A DNA stretch of 64,000 nucleotides from Trinickia caryophylli (lineage in GTDB: Bacteria; Pseudomonadota; Gammaproteobacteria; Burkholderiales; Burkholderiaceae), in contig NZ_CP139970.1 in the NCBI RefSeq assembly GCF_034424545.1, positions 3,782,001 through 3,846,000 on the forward strand, given 5' to 3'. Every line of letters starts with the position of its first letter. Position 1 is the first letter of the stretch. Shown one piece after another: positions 7,282 to 16,273 of this stretch. The translations under genes were made by a program, and so were the position numbers. Under the pieces are notes generated by a model. It had not been told where the DNA came from. It saw nothing but the letters and a program-made list of their open reading frames with translations, and made no database searches.

Positions 7282-9579
7282 ATGAGCTCCAACGATTCAT
7301 TTTTCGCACGCCGTCTGTGGTTGTGCACGGCGGCGAGCGCCATCGCGCTCGCCACGATCGCGATCCTCGGCGCGCTGCGCGTGCTTGCGCCTGCGGCGAC
7401 GATCGGCCTTGCCGCGGGGCTCGGGCTCGCGGCGATCGTCACCGGCCTGTGGCTCGACCGAGCCGCCGCACGCCCGGTGCGGTTCGCCCGCGAGGTCGCG
7501 CTCCAACTCGCGGCCGGCCGTCTGGATGTCGAGCCTGCTGGCACAGGGGACCCTCTCGGGGCTGCGCTCGGCGAGACGAGAGACGCGCTGCGCATGCTCA
7601 AGAGCGAGCTTGGGCGGATGTCGCGCGGCCATGACGAGGGCGATATCGACGTGACGATCGACGTCGACTGTCTGAAAGGCGAGTTTCGGACGATGGCCGA
7701 GGGCATCAACAAGATGGTGGCGGGCCACATCGCGGTGAAGAAGAAGGCGATGGCCTGCGTGGCGGAGTTCGGACGCGGCAACTTCGCGGCCCCGCTCGAG
7801 CCGTTCCCGGGCAAGAAGGCGTTCATCAACGAGACGATCGAGCAGGTGCGCGGCAATCTGAACCGGATCATTGCGGAGATCAACCGGATGTCGGCCGAGC
7901 ACGACAAGGGCGACATCGATGCGGCGATTGCGGCCGACGACTTCGACGGCGCGTTCCGGACCATGGCCGAGGGCATCAACAAAATGGTGGGCGGCCACAT
8001 CGCGGTGAAGAAGAAGGCGATGGCCTGCGTGGCCGAATTCGGACGCGGCAACTTCGCGGCCCCGCTCGAGCCGTTCCCCGGCAAGAAGGCGTTCATCAAC
8101 GAGACGATCGAACAAGTGCGACGCAACCTTAACGGGATCATCGCCGAGATGAACCGGATGTCGACCGAGCACGACAAGGGCGACATCGACGTGGCGATCG
8201 CGGCCGAGCATTTCGACGGCGCGTTCCGGACGATGGCCGAAGGGATCAACAAGATGGTGGCGGGCCACATCGCGGTGAAGAAGAAGGCGATGGCCTGCGT
8301 GGCCGAGTTCGGGCGTGGCAACTTCGAGGCGCCGCTCGAGCCGTTCCCCGGCAAGAAAGCCTTCATCAACGAGACGATCGAGCAGGTGCGCCGCAATCTG
8401 AAGGCGCTCATCACCGACACGGCCTCGCTCGTGGCCGCGGCGCGCGCGGGGCGGCTCGAAACGCGTGCCGACGCGGCGATGCACCAAGGTGACTTCCGCC
8501 GCATCGTCGAAGGGATCAATCTGACGCTCGACGCCGTCATCGAGCCGCTCAACGAGACCGGCCGCGTATTGAAGGCGATCGAAGGCGGCGATCTCACGCA
8601 AACGGCCAGCACCGCCTTCGAGGGGCAGCTCAAGGCGCTTTGCGAAAGCGTGAACAGCACGGCCATGAAGCTTGCCGACGTGGTGAACGAGGTCAACGGC
8701 GGGGCGATGGCGCTCGCGAATGCATCCGAGGAAGTCAGCGCGGCCGCGCAGTCGCTCTCGCAGGCCGCGAGCGTGCAGGCGGCGAGCGTGGAGGAGACGA
8801 GCGCCTCGCTCGAACAGATGACGGCGTCGATCTCGCAGAATACCGAAAATGCGCGCGTGACCGACGGCATGGCGAGCAAGGCGGCCAATGAAGCGAACGA
8901 AGGCGGCGAAGCGGTCAAGGCAACCGTCAGCGCGATGAAGCAGATTGCGCAGAAGATCGGCATCATCGACGACATCGCCTACCAGACCAATCTGCTCGCG
9001 TTGAATGCCGCCATCGAGGCGGCGCGCGCGGGCGAGCATGGGAAGGGATTCGCGGTGGTGGCGGCGGAGGTCCGCAAACTCGCCGAGCGCAGCCAGGTGG
9101 CGGCGCAGGAAATCGGCAACGTGGCGGCGTCGAGCGTCGAACTGGCGGAGAAGGCCGGGCATCTGCTCGATCAGATGGTGCCGAACATTCGCAAGACGTC
9201 CGACCTCGTGCAGGAGATCACGGCGTCGTCCGAGGAGCAGTCAGCGGGCGTCAACCAGATCAACAGCGCCGTGGCCCAACTGAGTCAGACGACGCAGCAA
9301 AACGCGTCGGGCTCGGAGGAACTGGCCGCGACGGCCGAGACGATGAACACGCAGACCGAGCAACTGCGCCAGACGATGAGCTTCTTCAAGATCCGCGGCG
9401 CGAAGGCGGGCCGGGTTGGGGCGCCGCGTCGCGCGGGCGCATCGGCGCCGCCGGCGCCCTCCGCGCGGGCGCTCCCGCGTGCCGCGATACAGGTGCAGGC
9501 ACTGCCGCCCGCTGCGCTGCCCGACGACGGAAACGAATACGGAAGCGAGCTCGACGAATCGCATTTCGTTTCGTATTGA
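7282..9579 (+). CDS. Poly-HAMP methyl-accepting receptor without periplasmic domain
   Basis: A 765-aa transducer. Residues 1-65 hold two membrane helices joined by a few residues ([20 protein letters not shown] is the second). A HAMP-like tandem array occupies about residues 111-380, built from three 90-residue units, each with a core containing [25 protein letters not shown] and [15 protein letters not shown] normal MCP signalling domain follows, with tip [18 protein letters not shown] near residue 572. The C-terminus ends in DESHFVSY, not an obvious NWETF-like CheR/CheB tether. Lack of a periplasmic domain suggests an internal cue. The arrangement recalls poly-HAMP receptors such as Aer2/McpB of Pseudomonas Che2, although I see no PAS domain. 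Confidence 0.93.
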   Translation: MSSNDSFFARRLWLCTAASAIALATIAILGALRVLAPAATIGLAAGLGLAAIVTGLWLDRAAARPVRFAREVALQLAAGRLDVEPAGTGDPLGAALGETRDALRMLKSELGRMSRGHDEGDIDVTIDVDCLKGEFRTMAEGINKMVAGHIAVKKKAMACVAEFGRGNFAAPLEPFPGKKAFINETIEQVRGNLNRIIAEINRMSAEHDKGDIDAAIAADDFDGAFRTMAEGINKMVGGHIAVKKKAMACVAEFGRGNFAAPLEPFPGKKAFINETIEQVRRNLNGIIAEMNRMSTEHDKGDIDVAIAAEHFDGAFRTMAEGINKMVAGHIAVKKKAMACVAEFGRGNFEAPLEPFPGKKAFINETIEQVRRNLKALITDTASLVAAARAGRLETRADAAMHQGDFRRIVEGINLTLDAVIEPLNETGRVLKAIEGGDLTQTASTAFEGQLKALCESVNSTAMKLADVVNEVNGGAMALANASEEVSAAAQSLSQAASVQAASVEETSASLEQMTASISQNTENARVTDGMASKAANEANEGGEAVKATVSAMKQIAQKIGIIDDIAYQTNLLALNAAIEAARAGEHGKGFAVVAAEVRKLAERSQVAAQEIGNVAASSVELAEKAGHLLDQMVPNIRKTSDLVQEITASSEEQSAGVNQINSAVAQLSQTTQQNASGSEELAATAETMNTQTEQLRQTMSFFKIRGAKAGRVGAPRRAGASAPPAPSARALPRAAIQVQALPPAALPDDGNEYGSELDESHFVSY
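7612..8421 (+). repeat. Tandem array of three 270-bp HAMP-coding repeats
   Basis: Three in-frame units of exactly 270 bases (7612-7881, 7882-8151, 8152-8421; the last diverges in its final ~20 bases). The internal ATG of the segment [11 protein letters not shown] falls at 7693, 7963 and 8233. Long stretches are nearly identical in DNA, including silent sites (the segment from [10 protein letters not shown] to [10 protein letters not shown]). This points to recent duplication or gene conversion rather than old divergence. Confidence 0.92.
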
Positions 9580-9635
9580 TCGATCCTATCCATTGACCGA
9601 AGCCCGGGCTCGCCGGGCAGTGAGACGAGAACCCG

Positions 9636-10730
9636 ATGAGCCGCATCCGCGTATTGATCGTCGACGATTCGGCCGTCGTGAGGCAGGTCGTCTCGGGCAT
9701 GCTGGAGGCGGCCGGCATCGAGGTCATGGATGCCGTAGCGGATCCGATCGTCGCGATGAGCCGCCTTGCCGGCGGCTGGCCCGACGTCATTCTGCTCGAC
9801 GTCGAAATGCCGCGTATGGATGGCATCACGTTCCTCAAGAAGATCATGGCGGAGCGGCCGACGCCCGTCGTGATCTGCTCGACGCTGACGGAGAAGGGCG
9901 CACGCACGACGGTGGACGCGCTCGCGGCCGGTGCGGTGTCGGTCGTGGCCAAGCCGCGGCTTGGCCTCAAGCAGTTTCTGGTGGACTCGGCCGACGAATT
10001 GAGCGCGACGATTCGCGCCGCCGCACGGGCGAATGCGAGCCGCCTCGTGCGGCGCCAGCCCGCCGCCGTGCCGGTGCCGAAGCACACGGCCGACGTCGTG
10101 CTGCCGCCGATGGCCGTCCCGGCGCACACCGCCGGCGCGGCGCTTGCGCAAACGACCGAGCGCATCGTCGCGATCGGTACGTCGACGGGCGGCACGCAGG
10201 CGCTGGAAGTCGTATTGACGGCGCTGCCGCGTGTGTCGCCCGGTATCGTCGTCGTCCAGCACATGCCGGAGAAATTCACGGCCGCGTTTGCCGAGCGGCT
10301 CGACAAGCTCTGCGAGATCGAAGTGCGCGAAGCGCGCCCGGGCGACCGTGTGATGCCGGGGCGCGCGCTGATTGCACCCGGCGGCAAGCACATGACGGTG
10401 CGCCGTAACGGCGCGCAGTACTTCGTGGACGTCATCGACGGTCCGCTCGTCAATCGCCATCGCCCGTCGGTGGACGTGCTGTTTCGCTCGGTCGCGCGCT
10501 GCGCGGGGCGCAACGCGCTCGGGGTCATCATGACCGGCATGGGCGACGACGGCGCGGCGGGGCTTGCCGAGATGCACACGGCGGGCGCGCGCACGATCGC
10601 ACAAGACGAAGAGAGCTGTGTCGTCTTCGGCATGCCGCGCGAGGCGATCAAGCGCGGCGGCGTGGACAAGGTCATGCCGCTCGCGGCGATCAGTCACGAC
10701 ATCGCACTCGTTCATGCGCATGGCGCGTGA
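9636..10730 (+). CDS. cheB: Chemotaxis protein-glutamate methylesterase CheB
   Basis: A 364-aa two-domain enzyme. The receiver (residues 1-125) has phospho-acceptor D55 ([12 protein letters not shown]) and Lys106. After an Ala/Pro linker, the methylesterase has the catalytic triad S183 (GTSTGG), H209 (QHMPEKFT) and D305 ([11 protein letters not shown]). It removes methyl groups or deamidates Gln on receptors when phosphorylated by CheA. It is the last gene of the operon; no cheR methyltransferase precedes or follows it here, so its partner must be elsewhere. ATG 9636 lies after a purine-rich leader (GAGACGAGAACC). Confidence 0.95.
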   Translation: MSRIRVLIVDDSAVVRQVVSGMLEAAGIEVMDAVADPIVAMSRLAGGWPDVILLDVEMPRMDGITFLKKIMAERPTPVVICSTLTEKGARTTVDALAAGAVSVVAKPRLGLKQFLVDSADELSATIRAAARANASRLVRRQPAAVPVPKHTADVVLPPMAVPAHTAGAALAQTTERIVAIGTSTGGTQALEVVLTALPRVSPGIVVVQHMPEKFTAAFAERLDKLCEIEVREARPGDRVMPGRALIAPGGKHMTVRRNGAQYFVDVIDGPLVNRHRPSVDVLFRSVARCAGRNALGVIMTGMGDDGAAGLAEMHTAGARTIAQDEESCVVFGMPREAIKRGGVDKVMPLAAISHDIALVHAHGA

Positions 10731-10902
10731 ATACGGTCAGGGCCCACGCTATCGATCCGAACCGCAGCCTTCATTGCGTCCGAATGTCGTACCGGCGCCC
10801 CCACCGAAAATGCGATGGTGCAACGATCGCCCGCGCTACGGTAGCAGCGGCCCGCCCGGGAATCGCCTGCCGCAGCGATCGTTCGATTGAGGAGAGCGCA
10901 TC

Positions 10903-11181
10903 ATGACCATCGCCATTCATGCGGTTGCGGCCCCCCAGACAACGTCCGGGCACCCGCTCGGCCAGGAGTACGTTCCGATCGGCTACGTTCCGACGATCGT
11001 GGGCGGCGAGCCGTATCCGCCGCTTGCCAGCGTGCCGGGCGAGCGCTTCGCACGCTCGGCGCCGGCCGAGCCAGCGGAGGATCGAACGATTGCCGTGATG
11101 TACGACCACGGGTGCGAGGTGTACACGGCCGGGCAGACCGGGCTCGAAGCATCCGGCAGGCAAGGCGGTGCCGAATCGTGA
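10903..11181 (+). CDS. Unrecognised 92-aa protein
   Basis: A 92-aa ORF with a strong ribosome site (GAGGAG) upstream of ATG 10903. I do not recognise a family. It has no signal peptide or membrane segment, a Pro-rich centre (EYVPIGYVPTIVGGEPYPPL) and an acidic, Gly/Ala-rich tail with one Cys. The stop overlaps the GTG start of the next gene (GTGA at 11178-11181), so the two are probably made together and may form a complex. It follows the chemosensory operon by about 170 bases but is probably not part of it. Confidence 0.6.
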   Translation: MTIAIHAVAAPQTTSGHPLGQEYVPIGYVPTIVGGEPYPPLASVPGERFARSAPAEPAEDRTIAVMYDHGCEVYTAGQTGLEASGRQGGAES

Positions 11182-11594
11182 CCGATGCAATCGTTCGAGT
11201 GACCAACCTCGCGAGCCACGACCTGTTCATCCTCGGCGATCCGAACTGGGACGACCAGCATCTGATGTTCGGCAGCCATGCGGCGCGGGGAACGTATCGC
11301 ATCGCGCCCGGCGATTCGATGGACGTGGCCGCGCCCGGGGCGTGCGCTGCCGAGCGCGAGGAGTATGCGATCGGCATGATCTTCGCCGATGGTCAAGACA
11401 TCGACTACGGTTCGGCAGGCGCGTTTCAGACGGCGATCGGGTGGCGCCAGGACACCGGTGGCTTGGGCGTGACGGATGAGTACACCATCCGAACGCCTGC
11501 GCTGAGCTATTCGGCGGCGAGCGAGAGCGCCTGTTCGATGCGCATGGCGTTCGTCGATGCGCGCGCCCATGAGCAGACCGGGCGCGGCAGGTAA
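11178..11594 (+). CDS. Unrecognised 138-aa protein coupled to the 92-aa gene
   Basis: GTG start at 11178 inside the stop of the upstream gene. The 138-aa product begins with alternating hydrophobic/polar strands (AIVRVTNLASHDLFILGD) and reads like an all-beta sandwich with Trp and Asp (NWDDQH), a Pro-Gly turn (RIAPGDSMDV) and two Cys. There is no signal peptide. I cannot name the family; a small carbohydrate- or membrane-binding beta protein is conceivable but unproven. The gene is convergent with the phosphothreonine lyase gene, separated by a 14-bp inverted repeat. Confidence 0.6.
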   Translation: MTDAIVRVTNLASHDLFILGDPNWDDQHLMFGSHAARGTYRIAPGDSMDVAAPGACAAEREEYAIGMIFADGQDIDYGSAGAFQTAIGWRQDTGGLGVTDEYTIRTPALSYSAASESACSMRMAFVDARAHEQTGRGR

Positions 11595-11607
11595 GCCCGA
11601 TGATCAA

Positions 11608-11660
11608 GACGATCGCGCCGGCAAGCGGCAGGGAACCGGCAGGGAACCGGCGCGATCGTC
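11608..11660. terminator. Long inverted repeat between convergent genes
   Basis: GACGATCGCGCCGG at 11608-11621 is repeated in perfect inversion at 11647-11660. The 25-base loop contains a direct repeat of GGCAGGGAACC. It lies between two convergent genes and could end transcription from both sides. No T-tract follows on either strand, so intrinsic termination is uncertain. Confidence 0.45.
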
Positions 11661-11704
11661 GATTGGCCGTCACGCTTTGGCCTGCATACCGGCGGTGCAA
11701 CGCT

Positions 11705-12418
11705 TCAGTTTCCGCTCGTCAGCTTGAAAAACGGTTCCTGCGCGAGCTGTGCGTGTTGGTCGGTCGATCCCGCGCGGTCGCTGCGATGCTCGTTGCGATA
11801 GGACGCATAATTCCACTGGAACGACGAGGCATCCGATGCCGGGCGCTCGCCCGCAGGTACACCCGCATTCGATAATGCGGATTCCAACTCCCCGACGAAT
11901 GACTGTATACGTTTCAGATGCTCAGCCGTGTAATGGGTATCGGTGTCGGTTTTGGCGTAGAGGGTGAACTGGGCCCCTCGGTACACGCGCGCGTGGTCGG
12001 GGCACCGGGTCATGTCGGTTATTTTCCATTTGTCGAACGGGCTGTCCGCCGACAAGAGCAGGGGCGAAATTGCATCCCATGCCGCGTTCATGCTGCCGGG
12101 TTCGACGCTCAGATGGAATTTATCGCCGGCGAACTGGCCGTCGGCGGAGCCGTTGCGGCGTGACGCATGGATGAAGACGTCGATTGGATCCGTGGTCAGC
12201 GTGAAGCCATTGCTTTCGTTTCCCCATTCGAGTCGAGCCAACGTCGAATACGCGGGCGTGGCGCTCGCGCGCGCAAACTCGACAGGCGGCATTCGCGACA
12301 TGGCCATCCGTAGCGTCGCTTCGCCACTGCGCAGCTCGGTAGATGGAGAAGGCACGGCGGCTTGTGCAGGGCGCTGCAGAAAGCTCAGATCGAGTCGGGC
12401 GAGGGGGCGTGGCAACAT
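11705..12418 (-). CDS. OspF/SpvC/HopAI1-family phosphothreonine lyase (effector-like)
   Basis: A 237-aa protein that I recognise as the OspF/SpvC/HopAI1 family, enzymes that irreversibly remove phosphate from the activation-loop phosphothreonine of host MAP kinases by beta-elimination. Matching blocks run along the whole chain: DVFIHASRR (80-88), QFAGDKFHLSV with K100 and H102, SPFDKWKITDM with K132, HARVYRGAQFTLYAK with R144, and YASYRNEHRSDR (205-215). These correspond to the SpvC catalytic and phosphate-binding set. The N-terminus (PRPLARLDLSFL) resembles a basic-hydrophobic MAPK docking motif. Start 12418 is chosen because AAGGAG lies four bases upstream; it gives 237 aa against about 240 in the family. 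A farther upstream Met (12481) lacks such a site. GC is lower than around it. No secretion genes or chaperone are adjacent. Confidence 0.9.
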   Translation of the reverse strand: MLPRPLARLDLSFLQRPAQAAVPSPSTELRSGEATLRMAMSRMPPVEFARASATPAYSTLARLEWGNESNGFTLTTDPIDVFIHASRRNGSADGQFAGDKFHLSVEPGSMNAAWDAISPLLLSADSPFDKWKITDMTRCPDHARVYRGAQFTLYAKTDTDTHYTAEHLKRIQSFVGELESALSNAGVPAGERPASDASSFQWNYASYRNEHRSDRAGSTDQHAQLAQEPFFKLTSGN

Positions 12419-12526
12419 GTGCTCCTTGAGACGATTCGCGCGAGGCGGCACTGCCCAGCCACGGGCTGCCTCTCGCACCATGACGAAGGAGCGTTAACTG
12501 TAATTCGACGTCGCATGGGCCGGGAG

Positions 12527-12557
12527 ACCGATAATTCTCGGTTTCGCCGATTGGCGA
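12527..12557. terminator. Two short stem-loops downstream of iolB
   Basis: ACCGA-taattc-TCGGT (12527-12542) and TCGCC-gatt-GGCGA (12544-12557) lie just past the leftward iol operon and upstream of the lyase gene. They may mark the operon end. There is no T-tract, so this is weak. Confidence 0.25.
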
Positions 12558-12577
12558 GCGCCCCGCATTGCGCCACG

Positions 12578-13381
12578 TCACCCGGCATCGCGCTGCATGA
12601 TCCAGTCGTGCGCCGGATCGTTCTTGAAATGCCAGACGCGCTGTGGTCCCGCCATCACGTTCAGATAGTACGAGTCGTAGCCGTAAGGCACCACGACCGG
12701 ATGGTAGCCGCGCGGCACCATCACGACGTCGTGGTCTTCCACGGCCATCGATTCGTCGAGATCGCGCGCATCGGTATAGACGCGCTGAAACGCGAAACCC
12801 TGCGGCGGGTTCAGACGGTGGTAATACGTTTCCTCCAGTGCGCTTTCGAGCGGAATGTTGTCCGCATCGTGCTTGTGCGGCGGATAGCTCGACGAATGTC
12901 CGCCCGGCGTTCTGACCTCCACGACGAGCAGCGACTCGGCCGGCTCTGTCTGCGGGAGGATGTCGCAGACGTAACGGGTATTGAGTCCCTTGCCGCGCAC
13001 GGAGCGTTTCATCTGCGAGGGCTCGATGAGCCGCATGCCGTAGCGTCCCTCGCCCGGCGCGCTCGCGATGCCGATTTCGGCTGCCCGCTCGGCGCGTACG
13101 GTGGCGCGAACGTCGGGCGGCAGATAGAGCGCATAGGGCGCGGCGTCCTCGAACACGCTGTCGCGCGAGCCGATACTCGTGAAGCGCTCGTTCCCCGCGT
13201 CGATCGACACGGCGCCCGAGAGCACCACGATGCAGACCTCGCGCGCCGTTTCATGCACGTTCGCGATGTCCCCTTGGGCGAGGCGGTAGGCGGCGAAGCC
13301 GACATGGCGCCAGCCCGCCGATTCGGGTGTCACTCGGGCGATCGTCATACCCTCGCGCTGGGCTTTCACGAGCAGGCTCAT
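12578..13381 (-). CDS. iolB: 5-deoxy-glucuronate isomerase IolB
   Basis: A 267-aa cupin-type isomerase that converts 5-deoxy-D-glucuronate to 2-deoxy-5-keto-D-gluconate in myo-inositol breakdown. Metal-ligand region and family landmarks are visible: GGHSSSYPPHKHD (about residues 160-172), LEETYYHRLNPPQGFAFQ, MVPRGYHPVV and the tail NVMAGPQRVWHFKNDP. The length is normal for IolB. ATG 13381 shares a base with the iolE stop (TAATG), so translation is coupled. It is the last gene of the leftward inositol operon. Confidence 0.95.
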   Translation of the reverse strand: MSLLVKAQREGMTIARVTPESAGWRHVGFAAYRLAQGDIANVHETAREVCIVVLSGAVSIDAGNERFTSIGSRDSVFEDAAPYALYLPPDVRATVRAERAAEIGIASAPGEGRYGMRLIEPSQMKRSVRGKGLNTRYVCDILPQTEPAESLLVVEVRTPGGHSSSYPPHKHDADNIPLESALEETYYHRLNPPQGFAFQRVYTDARDLDESMAVEDHDVVMVPRGYHPVVVPYGYDSYYLNVMAGPQRVWHFKNDPAHDWIMQRDAG

Positions 13382-14304
13382 TACGCCACCTCCTTGATCT
13401 GCGCCGATGCGGGAAACGGCGCGTCGGCCAGCGCGCGCAGCGTGCGGTAGCCCTTTTCGGCGTAGGCATAGCTCGGCGCGACGACGGGATCCTGCTCCGC
13501 CTCCACGACGAGCCAGCCGCGATAGCCAATCCGCTTGAGGCGGTCGATGACGGCGGCGAAATCCACCGCGCCGTCGCCCGGAACCGTGAATGCGCCGTTG
13601 ATGACGGCCTCGAGGAAGCTCCAGTCGCGATTGCGGGCAAGCTTGACGACGGCGGGCCGGACGTCCTTGCAATGAACGTGGCAAATGCGCGGCCCGTATT
13701 TGTCGATGAGCGAAAGCGGCTCGCCGCCCGCGAACGTGATATGGCCCGTGTCGAGCAGCAGACCCACGGCGTCGCTCGTGCGCTGCATGAGCGCATCGAC
13801 GTCGGCCGGCGTTTCGACATAGGCGCCCATATGATGGTGGTAGGCAACGCGCACGCCGTGCGAGAGCGTGTAGCGCGCGAAGCGGTCCAGGCGCTCGGCG
13901 TAGCGGTCCCACTGCGCGTCGGTGAAAAAGCGCGGACGTTGAAAGAGCGGCGCGGGCGAACCCTGGATCGTTCCCGAGACCTCGCCGTAGACCATCGCCG
14001 TCGCCCCATTTTTTGCCAGCAGCTCGAGGTGCGGACCCACGGCGTCGATCTCCTCCTCGGCGCTGCGCTCGGCCAGGCGGCCGGAGTACCAGCCGGATAC
14101 GAGCGCGAGATCGTACTTCGCGAGCAGCGCCTTGAGCGCCTCCGGCTCGCGCGGAAACTTGTTGCCGAGTTCGAACCCCTGGTAGCCGATCTGCCGTCCC
14201 TCGGTCAACGCGACCTCGAGCGGCGTTTCTCCGCCCAGCGAGGGCAGGTCATCGTTCATCCACGACAGCGGGTTGATGCCGATGCGGACTTCGAAAGCAG
14301 TCAT
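13381..14304 (-). CDS. iolE: 2-keto-myo-inositol dehydratase IolE
   Basis: A 307-aa TIM-barrel of the xylose isomerase-like superfamily. It removes water from 2-keto-myo-inositol to give 3D-trihydroxycyclohexane-1,2-dione. The N-terminus IGINPLSWMNDDLPSLG is diagnostic of IolE. Metal-binding strands are visible as YHHHMGAYVET, LLLDTGHITFAGG and CHVHCKDVRP, with a late acidic strand WLVVEAEQDP. The length is normal. The stop overlaps the iolB start; iolD ends about 50 bases upstream. Confidence 0.95.
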   Translation of the reverse strand: MTAFEVRIGINPLSWMNDDLPSLGGETPLEVALTEGRQIGYQGFELGNKFPREPEALKALLAKYDLALVSGWYSGRLAERSAEEEIDAVGPHLELLAKNGATAMVYGEVSGTIQGSPAPLFQRPRFFTDAQWDRYAERLDRFARYTLSHGVRVAYHHHMGAYVETPADVDALMQRTSDAVGLLLDTGHITFAGGEPLSLIDKYGPRICHVHCKDVRPAVVKLARNRDWSFLEAVINGAFTVPGDGAVDFAAVIDRLKRIGYRGWLVVEAEQDPVVAPSYAYAEKGYRTLRALADAPFPASAQIKEVA

Positions 14305-14356
14305 GCGAATCCTCTATCGCTCAATGTAATCGGGCCGTCGATCTCGACCGGTCCCA

Positions 14357-16273
14357 TCAACGCTGCTCGCGAGCAGCGAGCTGCGCCTCGTAGTTTGTGC
14401 GCGCCGCGCGCACGGCTTCGCGCGCCGACACTGCCGGCACGGCCACTTCCCACCACCAGCCGCCGTCGTCGGTCGTGCGCGCCGGGTCGGTGTCGATCAC
14501 GAGCACCGAAGTGCGGTCGGCCTCGCGGGCACGCGCGAGCGCCGCCTCCAGCCCGGCCACGTTCGCGACATGCTCGGCCGCGGCGCCGAGCGCGCGCGCA
14601 TGGGCAGCGAAGTCGACCGGCGGAGCGCCGTGCGGGCCTTGCAGGCAATCGTCGAGCAGGTTGTTGAACGGTGCGCCGCCGCAAGCCTGCTGCAGCCGGT
14701 TGATGCAGCCATAGCCGCGGTTGTCGAGCACGACGACGATGAGCTTCGCGCCGAGCATGACCGATGTCGCGATCTCGCTGTTCATCATCAGATAGCTGCC
14801 GTCGCCCACCACGACGATCACTTCGCGCCCGGGCCGGGCCAGTTTCGCGCCGAGCCCGCCCGCAATCTCGTAGCCCATGCACGAGTAGCCGTACTCGACG
14901 TGGTAGGCGCCCGGGCGGCCTGCACGCCAGAGCTTGTGCAACTCGGCCGGCAGCGTGCCCGCCGCGCACACGACGATGTCGTCCTCGGGCGAGCGCGCGG
15001 CCGAGCGCTGGATCGCACCGATCACATCCGCGTCATAGGGCAGCTTGTCTGTTTGCGGCGCGTGTGTGCGCTGTCTGACGATCTCGCGCCAGTCGACGGC
15101 GAGCGCGCGCGCGCGCTCCGCCCACGTATCGCTCGCGCGCCATTCGCCGAGACATGCCGTCAAGGCTTCGAGTGCGGCGCAGGCGTCGGCTACTACCGGC
15201 GTGGCGCTTTGCTTGATCCCATCGAACATGTTGGCGTTCAGGCAGACGATGTCGGCCTGCGTGAAGAGCGTATTCGAGCCCGTGGTGAAGTCCTGCAGCC
15301 GGGTGCCGACGGCGATGACGCAGTCTGCCTCGTGCGCAAGGGCGTTCGCGGCCGTGGCGCCCGTCACACCGACCGCGCCGACGTTCAGCGGGTGATCCCA
15401 CGGCAGCGCGCCCTTGCCGGCCTGCGTTTCGCCGACGGGAATGCCGTGCCGCTCGGCGAACGCGCGCAGCGCACTCGCGGCGCCGTGGCTGTAGAGCACG
15501 CCGCCGCCGGCGACGATCATCGGGCGTTTCGCCTGCTGCAGGCGGGCGAGGGCGGCGTCGAGCTCGGTCGGGCTCGGCGACGGCGCATGGAACGTGACGA
15601 CGCGCGGTGCGAAGAACGCGGCCGGGAAATCGTAGGCCATCGCCTGAACGTCTTGCGGCATCGCAAGCGTGACCGGGCCGCACACCGCGGCATCGGTCAG
15701 CACGCGCATCGCGCGCGGCAGCGCCGTGAGCAACTGCGCGGGGTGCATGATGCGATCGAAATAGCGCGATACCGGCTTCAACGTGTCGTTGGCCGATACA
15801 CCGCCGTCATGGAAGTCCTCGACCTGCTGCAAGACGGGATCGGGCGCGCGCGAGACGAAGATGTCGCCCGGCAGCAGCAGCACGGGCAGCCGGTTCACGT
15901 GCGCGAGCGCGGCGGCCGTGACGAGGTTCGTGGCTCCCGGGCCGATCGACGTCGTGACGGCCATCATGCGGCGACGGAAGTGCGCCTTGGCGTAGGCGAT
16001 CGCCGCGAGCGCCATCGCCTGCTCGTTGTGCGCGCGGTAGGTCGGCAGCTCGTCGCGATGGTGATAGAGCGCTTCGCCGATGCCGGCGACGTTGCCGTGC
16101 CCGAAGATCGCGAAAACCCCGCCGAAAAGCGGCACTGTTTCCGCGCGCCCGTCGTCGGTCTCGAGCACGACACGCTGCGCCGCGAGATAGCGCACGAGTG
16201 CCTGCGCGGCCGTGAGGCGCACCGTTTGCGCGGCGCCTTGCCGCGCGATCGGATCGGTATCGGGTGCATTCAT
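14357..16273 (-). CDS. iolD: 3D-(3,5/4)-trihydroxycyclohexane-1,2-dione hydrolase IolD
   Basis: A 638-aa thiamine-diphosphate enzyme that opens the inositol ring, giving 5-deoxy-glucuronate. The fold follows the acetolactate synthase plan: the N-terminal domain has the ThDP-activating Glu in TYRAHNEQAMALAAIAYAK, a central domain follows, and the C-terminal ThDP motif GDGSYLMMNSEI runs on to LDNRGYGCINRLQ. It starts at ATG 16273, overlapping the iolC stop by one base (TGATG), so the two are coupled. Codon use and GC match the neighbours. Confidence 0.95.
   Translation of the reverse strand: MNAPDTDPIARQGAAQTVRLTAAQALVRYLAAQRVVLETDDGRAETVPLFGGVFAIFGHGNVAGIGEALYHHRDELPTYRAHNEQAMALAAIAYAKAHFRRRMMAVTTSIGPGATNLVTAAALAHVNRLPVLLLPGDIFVSRAPDPVLQQVEDFHDGGVSANDTLKPVSRYFDRIMHPAQLLTALPRAMRVLTDAAVCGPVTLAMPQDVQAMAYDFPAAFFAPRVVTFHAPSPSPTELDAALARLQQAKRPMIVAGGGVLYSHGAASALRAFAERHGIPVGETQAGKGALPWDHPLNVGAVGVTGATAANALAHEADCVIAVGTRLQDFTTGSNTLFTQADIVCLNANMFDGIKQSATPVVADACAALEALTACLGEWRASDTWAERARALAVDWREIVRQRTHAPQTDKLPYDADVIGAIQRSAARSPEDDIVVCAAGTLPAELHKLWRAGRPGAYHVEYGYSCMGYEIAGGLGAKLARPGREVIVVVGDGSYLMMNSEIATSVMLGAKLIVVVLDNRGYGCINRLQQACGGAPFNNLLDDCLQGPHGAPPVDFAAHARALGAAAEHVANVAGLEAALARAREADRTSVLVIDTDPARTTDDGGWWWEVAVPAVSAREAVRAARTNYEAQLAAREQR

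Noticed and set aside
7149..9162. Two long minus-strand frames opposite the poly-HAMP receptor
   Set aside because: They mirror the repeat array of the sense gene, have no ribosome site and show no family features.
11600..11875. A plus-strand frame over the end of the phosphothreonine lyase gene
   Set aside because: It is antisense to a gene with clear family identity and has no ribosome site of note.
12419..12481. Longer N-terminus for the phosphothreonine lyase starting at 12481
   Set aside because: AAGGAG sits just before the internal ATG at 12418 and the shorter form matches the family length.
12419..12577. Search for a type III (hrpII-like TTCG-N16-TTCG) promoter box before the phosphothreonine lyase
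   Set aside because: I found no correctly spaced pair on the minus strand, so I do not claim type III co-regulation.
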